NCBI GenBank assembly: GCA_017853285.1
Contig: JAFMJU010000107.1
Coordinates: forward strand, 1-9,948
Length of the DNA stretch: 9,948 nucleotides
Source: Gemmataceae bacterium
GTDB taxonomy: Bacteria > Planctomycetota > Planctomycetia > Gemmatales > Gemmataceae
Direction of reading: 5' to 3'
This document shows, piece after piece, positions 5,982 through 9,948 of this stretch (positions are counted from its first letter, which is position 1; each line of letters opens with the position of its first letter). The notes under the pieces were generated by a model, which did no database searches, was not told where the DNA came from, and saw only the letters and a list, made by a program, of their open reading frames with translations. Both the position numbers and the translations under genes were made by a program.

Positions 5982-7352
5982 TTACCACCTCAGGATGAAG
6001 TCGGCTGCTGCGGTGAACAGGCCGTTGCTGCCCTGGTAGGCTTGCGAGGTCCCGTTGTAGTCGTAGCGGAACTCGGGCCGCAGCCACAGGCCCTCGCTGA
6101 ACTTGTACACCGCGCCAAGGGTGTAGGTGGTGTAAATCCCCTCATACCCGGTGCGCACACCCTTGTTGTCGTCGAACACCTCGAAGCGGAAAGTGCCGGC
6201 GAAGTCATCCGTGAAGGTGTAGGTGAGGTAGTTCATGAACCCGTACCAGGTGGCGTTGCCCTGGTAGGCCCGGGGGTTGATGCCGTCGCGGTCCATGTAC
6301 ACGCCGTTGATGTTGTTCTGCAGGCTGTACATGATGTCGAGCGTGTAGTTCCACTTCTCGGCGAAGTTCCTGCTCAGGTAGATCTCGAACACGTCGTACA
6401 GGTTGTTGGTGTTCAGGCTCTGGTTGTACTGGGCGCTGCCCAGCGTGGTGTTGAAGGCGACAGCGGTGTCCTTGTCGGTGCTATCCCAACGCAGGCCGCC
6501 CAGGTACATGGGGGACCCTGCCGGGCCGAAGAACACGTCGTTGCCGGAGGTGATGCCGTTGAACATCGTCCAGTTGTCGGAAAGGTTCGTCGTGGCCAGC
6601 AAACCGACATGGGTGAACGGGTTGTTCATGAAGGTCAAGGCGCGGGAGACCAGCCTGTTCCCCGTGGGGTCGATCAGCTCGTTGCAGATGATCGTCGCGA
6701 AACGACCGCCCTTGATGCTGGTCTTGAATTCCGGAACATAACCTTCCAGGAAGAACTCCGGCACATCCACCCCGTAGGTGTTGGGCAGCCCGTCATTCAT
6801 CCGCAACTGGCTGTCCATCAGGTTGTTCATCAACGTGAACCGGTAATCGGAACCGGGCAGGATGCTGTAAACCTTGAAGCCCCAGTTGAACTCCTCGCTC
6901 TTGGTGTCGATGGCCTTTTCCATGATCAGGGTGTTCTGTTCCAACTGGAACTGGTTGCCCAGATAGTTCATCGCCATCGGCAGGTTGCTGCCCGTCTTGC
7001 TCGAGGCGGTGAAGTTGCCGTTGGTGAAGCCGCGGAAGACGACACCGTTGTCATTCAGAACCTGGCCCAGCGCGGTGGTGTTCAACAACCGGCGCAGCAA
7101 CAGCACCTCTTCCTCCGATTCCTCGTTCTCGAATTCCTTCTCGGCAAGGCCGTCGGTCACGGGGGGGAGGCGGTCCCTGGAACCTTCGCCAAGCGGGCCG
7201 CCCAAAGGCGGGTCCTGCGCGGCGACGGGGGTCACGGCCCCTGCCTTGGGAGCCGCCGGGGCGACCATGGGCCTCACTGTGGGCAGTACTTCGGGGGAAT
7301 TGGTCTGGCCCATGGCCAGCAATCCGTTCAACCAAAGGGCAGTCAAGTTCAT
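5982..7352 (-). CDS. BBP2-type (OmpL-like) outer-membrane beta-barrel porin, copy 1
   Basis: 456 residues from the ATG at 7352. A short leader (MNLTALWLNGLLAMGQ) precedes a Pro/Ala-rich linker (about 19-65), an acidic patch (EKEFENEESEEEV, 71-83) and a helical segment (LLLRRLLNTTALGQVL). The barrel runs from about residue 103 (GVVFRGFTNGNFTASS) to a terminal ADFILRW. The frame is open 43 codons further upstream, but that part is basic and unlike a signal sequence. The ATG at 7352 has GGAG eight bases in front, so it is preferred. Roughly two thirds of barrel residues match copy 2 by eye. The N-terminal linker is longer and unrelated, so the copies differ mainly in the periplasm-facing plug or linker and in surface loops (for example GSAQYNQSLNTNNL has no full counterpart). 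The substrate is unknown. It would be the first gene of a two-porin transcript. Confidence 0.87.
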   Translation of the reverse strand: MNLTALWLNGLLAMGQTNSPEVLPTVRPMVAPAAPKAGAVTPVAAQDPPLGGPLGEGSRDRLPPVTDGLAEKEFENEESEEEVLLLRRLLNTTALGQVLNDNGVVFRGFTNGNFTASSKTGSNLPMAMNYLGNQFQLEQNTLIMEKAIDTKSEEFNWGFKVYSILPGSDYRFTLMNNLMDSQLRMNDGLPNTYGVDVPEFFLEGYVPEFKTSIKGGRFATIICNELIDPTGNRLVSRALTFMNNPFTHVGLLATTNLSDNWTMFNGITSGNDVFFGPAGSPMYLGGLRWDSTDKDTAVAFNTTLGSAQYNQSLNTNNLYDVFEIYLSRNFAEKWNYTLDIMYSLQNNINGVYMDRDGINPRAYQGNATWYGFMNYLTYTFTDDFAGTFRFEVFDDNKGVRTGYEGIYTTYTLGAVYKFSEGLWLRPEFRYDYNGTSQAYQGSNGLFTAAADFILRW

Positions 7353-7360
7353 GGCAAATT

Positions 7361-7364
7361 CTCC
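7361..7364 (-). promoter_or_regulatory. Shine-Dalgarno deciding the start of porin copy 1
   Basis: GGAG within CTGGGAGAATTTGCCATG on the - strand, eight bases before the ATG at 7352-7350. It supports this start over the in-frame ATG at 7370 and the longer upstream frame. Confidence 0.6.
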
Positions 7365-7606
7365 CAGCATCCTGCTGTGGGGAAAAATCCGATCCCGGGT
7401 TTTTTTCCAGCGGAAAGGGGAGAGAGAGTCTTTCCCGGAAAAGGCGCATCCTGCGCCGCATGGCTGGTATCGACGGGTCAACCAATGCCGGGCGATGTGT
7501 CAAACCTTGCAAGGCCCGGTTTTTACAATGAAGGGCGCTCTCAACCCGAATGACCAAACTTGGCGATACAGGTTAGCTATTTTAACCAGATTTACATTTG
7601 GCATGA

Positions 7607-7642
7607 AAAAAGGCTTCGGGTTGTTGGACCCGAAGCCTTTTT
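7607..7642 (-). terminator. Rho-independent terminator of the selenoprotein gene
   Basis: A 14-base-pair perfect stem (7607-7620 with 7629-7642) with an eight-base loop has A-runs on one side and T-runs on the other. On the - strand it ends in TTTTTT, as a classical intrinsic terminator does, about 28 bases after the stop at 7670-7672. Its A/T flanks make it potentially bidirectional, but no + gene runs into it. It separates the selenoprotein transcript from the porin pair. Confidence 0.88.
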
Positions 7643-7669
7643 GAGGAACAGATGAATCGTTCTCTGGGC

Positions 7670-8074
7670 TCAGCTACCGGTCCCGGCGTTGGCTGGAGAA
7701 GCGGTTTTTTCCGCGGCGGGTGATTTCACCACGCCAGCGAAGGAATAATTCGACCCCGCCTTGCTGATGGCGGCTTTCAGCGCGTCCTCATCGTATTTTT
7801 GGCCCGCCTTGGGTTTGAACCAGACCTGGGTGGTCACCCGGCTGGCCCCCATGGTGGTGGCGTCGATCCAGTCCAGTTTCTTCAGTGCAGACTGCACCTT
7901 GGTTGGACAACTCATTCAGGTCATGCCGCTGACACGGACCACATAGCCGTTGAAATCAGCGGGCGGACCCTCCGGCCCCGCCTCGCCACACCCAGCCATC
8001 AAGCCGGCGCCCAGGGCGACGGCCAGCATGGCGAGGAGCGAACCGGGTGCCGCGGCTTTCAGCGCGCGAAACAT
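7670..8074 (-). CDS. Predicted selenocysteine-containing HMA-domain (MerP-like) lipoprotein
   Basis: 134 residues if the in-frame TGA at 7916-7918 (codon 53) is read as selenocysteine. The N-terminus is a lipoprotein signal: basic start, hydrophobic Ala/Leu core, and lipobox LMAGC with lipidated C29. Residues 43-118 form a heavy-metal-associated domain of the MerP/CopZ type. The metal loop VSGMTUMSC carries U53 and C56 where relatives have GMTCxxC. It is followed by the usual helix (VQSALKKLDWID, 60-71), a central strand (TTQVWFKP) and a second helix ending AISKAGSNYSF. The tail is Ala/Ser-rich. Coding character, frame and fold continue unbroken across the TGA, and a SECIS-like hairpin follows. 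Likely role: an envelope-anchored metal or redox thiol/selenol protein (inferred). GGAGGG eight bases before the ATG supports the start, and a terminator follows. The alternative is a nonsense mutation or read error, but that would not explain the motif position and hairpin. Confidence 0.85.
7871..7908 (-). promoter_or_regulatory. Candidate bacterial SECIS element
   Basis: On the - strand GTGCA-GTC-TGCAC (7885-7897) forms a perfect five-base-pair upper stem with a G-first three-base apical loop. The loop begins 23 bases after the TGA. A lower stem GTCCA/TGGAC (7904-7908 with 7871-7875) can stack below, across an internal loop of 6 and 9 bases. Bacterial SECIS elements lie in the coding sequence directly after the UGA, with an apical loop roughly 16-37 bases away and a G in its first two positions; this one fits. 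The apical part resembles the E. coli fdhF element (TGCAGGTCTGCA) closely. SelB would bind here to deliver Sec-tRNA. Confidence 0.72.
7916..7918 (-). other. In-frame TGA read as selenocysteine (codon 53)
   Basis: The TGA replaces the first Cys of the GMTCxxC metal-binding motif, leaving GMT-U-M-S-C. Selenocysteine normally occurs at positions where relatives have a redox or metal-binding Cys. The same gene ends in a second TGA (7670-7672) that has no such hairpin after it, and neighbouring genes also stop at TGA. Confidence 0.83.
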
Positions 8075-8082
8075 AGTCACTT

Positions 8083-8088
8083 CCCTCC
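8083..8088 (-). promoter_or_regulatory. Shine-Dalgarno of the selenoprotein gene
   Basis: GGAGGG on the - strand, eight bases before the ATG at 8074-8072. It marks the true translation start upstream of the TGA. The ATG right after the TGA (7915) has no comparable site. Confidence 0.7.
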
Positions 8089-8145
8089 GGGAACCGGTCC
8101 GGCCCGAATCCCCGACTGGGGACCGGCGCCAAAACCTGAATTTGG

Positions 8146-8151
8146 ATCATA
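8146..8151 (-). promoter_or_regulatory. Possible -10 element upstream of the selenoprotein gene
   Basis: TATGAT on the - strand in the 102-base gap after the S9 peptidase stop, inside a small TTGG/CCAA inverted repeat (8143-8155). No recognisable -35 lies 16-18 bases upstream, so this is only a hint that the gene has its own promoter. Confidence 0.2.
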
Positions 8152-8176
8152 CCCAACTTGATATTCTAGCCGGCCC

Positions 8177-9948
8177 TCATCGCGGCCCGGCGGGTGTGTG
8201 TTTTTCCAGCCAGTTGAATACCTCGGTGTGCCAATACTCGCTGTTTTTTGGTTTCACAACCCAGTGTCCCTCGTCGGGGAAGTTGATGAATTTGCTGGGC
8301 ACCTTCAACCGCTGCAGCGTGGTGAAGAGCTGGTGCCCCTCGCTGACCGGCACACGGAAGTCCAGGTCGTTGTGGATGATCAGCATGGGGGTCGAGAAGT
8401 TTGCCGCCAGCCGGTGGGGTGAATGCTTCTCGTAGCTGGCCCGGTTTTTCCCCCAGGGCGGGCCGCCATGCTCCCACTCGTCGAACCAGAGCTCCTCGGT
8501 GGTGGCGTACATCGAATCGAAGTTGTACACGCCGCAGTGCGTGATCAGCGTCTTGAACTTCTTCGTGTTCCCCTGGAACCAGTTCATCATGTAACCGCCG
8601 AAGCTGGCGCCGGCCGAAGCCATGCGGTCGGTGTCGACATAGGGCAGTTTTTCCACAACTCCCAGACCACTCATCAGGTCGGCGTAGCATTTGCCGCCCC
8701 AGTCGCCCGAGATCTCATCGACGAACTTCTGGCCGAATCCGGTGCTGCCGCGCGGATTGGGGCAGGCCACCACATAGCCGCGCGCTGCCCAGATGCTGGG
8801 GTTCCAGCGCCAGCTCCAGCCATCCTCCCAGGCCCCTTGCGGACCTCCGTGGACCAGATACACCATGGGCCACTTCTTCGCGGGGTCGAAGCCCGGCGGT
8901 TTCAGCAGCCACATCTGCATCTGCGCCCCCTCGACCGGCACACGGACACTCTCGGGAGCCGGCAGGTCCAGTTTGCCCAACAGGTCCTCGTTGCCGGTGG
9001 CAAGACGGCTGGGTTGAGGCGGCGTGGCCGTGAGGTCGATCAGCGCCGGTGCGGGCGGCAGGTTCATCCGCGCGTGCATCACCGCCAGGGTTTTGCCCGC
9101 CCGGTCGATGCTCATGGTGTTCATCTGGCCCGCGCCTGCCAGCAGTTTTTTGGGTTCCCCGCCCGCCCGAATCTCAAACAAGGCGCTGGCGGCATCCTCC
9201 TCCGCCAGGAACAGCAGCGTGGAGCCATCCTTCCAGACCATGGAATCGACCGAACGGTCGAGAGACTGGGTCAGCGATTTCGGCTGACCCGCTAGTGTCC
9301 CGTCCGCGTTGGCGGGAGCCACCCAGAGTTCCCACCTGTCAGCCTCGTAGCCGGGTCGCCGCTGGGCTCGATAGGCCAGCAGCTTGCCATCCGGGCTGAA
9401 AAGCGGGGCGTTTTCAGCGCCGGTGGAGCCTGTTTTCAGCCCCTGCCACTCCGCCGTGCCACCGGTGACAGGCACGCGGCACAGCTCGTGGCGGGTGTTC
9501 CACGCTTCGTCTTCCTTGGGCACGGCAGTGAAGACAATGTGGCTTCCATCCGGACTGAACGAGAAATCATCACCCACGGAGAAGGTGCTGGAGGTGGGGT
9601 AGGCGTCCCGGTCGCCAGGGGTGATATCCTTGGGGGCGGGCATGGCGCCCCCCGCAAGCACCGTCTCGATGTCGATGACAAACAGGTGCTGCCGGCGATC
9701 CTCCACATACTCATCCCAGTGGCGGTAGAAAAGCTTGGTGAAGACCTTCGCCTTCACCGGGTTCTTTTCCTGATTGTCCATCCGCTGCTTGTTTTTCGCG
9801 TTGCTCTCGGTGAAGGGCAGGGTGGAGTATTCCGGCCACACACCCGAGACAAACGCGATCTTCTTGCCGTCCCTCGACCAGACCGGGTTGCCGATACCGG
9901 TGGCGATGTCGGTGAGTTGGCGCGCCTCGCCCTGGCCGGTGTAAAGCC
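8177..9948 (-). CDS. S9-family prolyl-oligopeptidase-type serine peptidase (5' end cut by window)
   Basis: About 590 residues are visible; the frame enters from the right edge, so the true start and any signal peptide are outside. These enzymes (dipeptidyl-peptidase IV / acylaminoacyl-peptidase type) cleave short peptides, with a beta-propeller gating an alpha/beta-hydrolase domain. The propeller part shows PD40/WD40-like repeats: PVWSRDGKKIAFVS, FSFSPDGSHIVFTA and PLFSPDGKLLAYRA. The catalytic domain opens with VYLVHGGPQGAW. It carries the nucleophile in GASFGGYM (Ser codon 8603-8605), the acid in HNDLDFRVP (Asp codon 8360-8362) and the base in DEGHWV (His codon 8264-8266), in the family's order and spacing. 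The end, NSEYWHTEVFNWLEKH, is typical of the family. An in-frame GTG at 9841 is not the start, because coherent propeller sequence continues upstream of it. It lies 102 bases upstream of the selenoprotein gene on the same strand; co-transcription is possible but unproven. Confidence 0.93.
   Translation of the reverse strand, partial: LYTGQGEARQLTDIATGIGNPVWSRDGKKIAFVSGVWPEYSTLPFTESNAKNKQRMDNQEKNPVKAKVFTKLFYRHWDEYVEDRRQHLFVIDIETVLAGGAMPAPKDITPGDRDAYPTSSTFSVGDDFSFSPDGSHIVFTAVPKEDEAWNTRHELCRVPVTGGTAEWQGLKTGSTGAENAPLFSPDGKLLAYRAQRRPGYEADRWELWVAPANADGTLAGQPKSLTQSLDRSVDSMVWKDGSTLLFLAEEDAASALFEIRAGGEPKKLLAGAGQMNTMSIDRAGKTLAVMHARMNLPPAPALIDLTATPPQPSRLATGNEDLLGKLDLPAPESVRVPVEGAQMQMWLLKPPGFDPAKKWPMVYLVHGGPQGAWEDGWSWRWNPSIWAARGYVVACPNPRGSTGFGQKFVDEISGDWGGKCYADLMSGLGVVEKLPYVDTDRMASAGASFGGYMMNWFQGNTKKFKTLITHCGVYNFDSMYATTEELWFDEWEHGGPPWGKNRASYEKHSPHRLAANFSTPMLIIHNDLDFRVPVSEGHQLFTTLQRLKVPSKFINFPDEGHWVVKPKNSEYWHTEVFNWLEKHTPAGPR

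Larger units (their letters stand above)
4652..7045 (-). repeat. Tandem gene duplication of the porin
   Basis: The two barrel-coding stretches (about 4655-5727 and 5985-7045) are direct, diverged repeats in the same orientation, separated by 82 non-coding bases plus different N-terminal coding. The similarity is visible in protein and in DNA (for example 'acgaagaacac.tcgtt' and 'gggttgttcatgaaggt' occur in both). The divergence points to an old duplication, not an assembly artefact. Confidence 0.8.
7353..7669. other. Intergenic region upstream of the porin pair, with structured leader
   Basis: This gap holds the terminator of the selenoprotein gene (7607-7642) and the probable 5' leader and promoter of the porin pair. 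The leader shows a nested imperfect hairpin (TTTTCC/GGAAAG 7403-7417 pairing with CTTTCC/GGAAAA 7430-7442) and a six-base-pair hairpin with a three-base loop (7443-7457). A perfect TTGACA lies on the - strand at 7498-7503, but I see no matching -10 at 16-18 bases. A GGTTA/TAACC inverted repeat (7571-7587) lies in A+T-rich DNA and could be an operator. No gene is visible in the gap. Confidence 0.5.

Noticed and set aside
5649..7553. Long + strand open frame (634 codons) across both porin genes
   Set aside because: It is antisense to two well-supported barrel genes, with Val/Gly/His-rich shadow composition typical of the complement of high-G+C coding DNA. It has no family resemblance or ribosome binding site.
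7670..7915. Stand-alone 81-codon HMA gene starting at the ATG after the TGA
   Set aside because: It would begin in the middle of the metal-binding loop, lose the first beta-strand and first chelating residue, and has no ribosome binding site. The upstream frame supplies exactly these missing parts.
7670..8074. Pseudogene broken by a nonsense mutation
   Set aside because: The stop falls precisely on the codon where selenocysteine would be expected, a SECIS-like hairpin follows, and no other frame damage is visible. It cannot be fully excluded without seeing the Sec machinery.
9839..9841. GTG at 9841 as the start of the S9 peptidase
   Set aside because: Upstream in-frame sequence reads as a typical propeller repeat (PVWSRDGKKIAFVS), so the gene continues past the right edge.
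1..9948. CRISPR array, tRNA/rRNA, insertion sequence or prophage genes
   Set aside because: Looked for on both strands; no regularly spaced repeats, cloverleaf, transposase or phage motif was seen.

Overview
The window is about 60% G+C by eye and has the gene content of a Gram-negative-type bacterium. The best guess is Planctomycetota. The guess rests on two BBP2-type (OmpL-like) outer-membrane barrels, a PilM protein that runs on into a PilN-like membrane segment, and a large S9 peptidase. It is an inference from gene families, because the window has no rRNA or other phylogenetic marker. TGA is used as an ordinary stop by several genes here, so the genetic code is standard.

Layout. Positions 1-1633 (-) hold a PilM-like actin-fold pilus or secretion ATPase, cut by the left edge. 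Positions 1634-1991 are non-coding, with a candidate pilM promoter and a 16-bp GC-rich hairpin terminator (1919-1954). That terminator closes a 64-codon gene at 1992-2186 (-) whose start has a near-perfect Shine-Dalgarno. After a divergent 387-bp gap comes a two-gene + strand unit: an RdgC-like protein (2574-3725), then an arginase/agmatinase-family ureohydrolase (3762-4646). This unit converges, with only 5 bases between stop codons, on a pair of tandemly duplicated outer-membrane barrel genes on the - strand (4652-5899 and 5982-7352). Upstream of those lies a 317-bp gap with a strong terminator (7607-7642). Next is a small metal-binding lipoprotein gene (7670-8074, -) interrupted by an in-frame TGA. 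Last is an S9-family prolyl-oligopeptidase-type peptidase, cut by the right edge (8177 to beyond 9948, -).

The outstanding item is 7670-8074. Read through its TGA, the gene encodes a 134-residue lipoprotein with a MerP/HMA-type heavy-metal-associated domain. The TGA sits exactly where the first cysteine of the GMTCxxC metal motif should be, giving GMTUxxC. A stem-loop with a G-first apical loop follows at the distance expected of a bacterial SECIS element. The gene has its own Shine-Dalgarno, lipobox and terminator. The simplest reading is a selenocysteine-containing, envelope-anchored metallochaperone-like protein, a gene that standard callers would truncate or start at the ATG directly after the TGA.

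The window does not read as one pathway. The - strand block 4652-8074 is envelope biology (two barrels and a metal-binding lipoprotein). The + strand pair couples a DNA-recombination-type protein with a nitrogen-metabolism-type hydrolase, and I see no obvious reason for that pairing.
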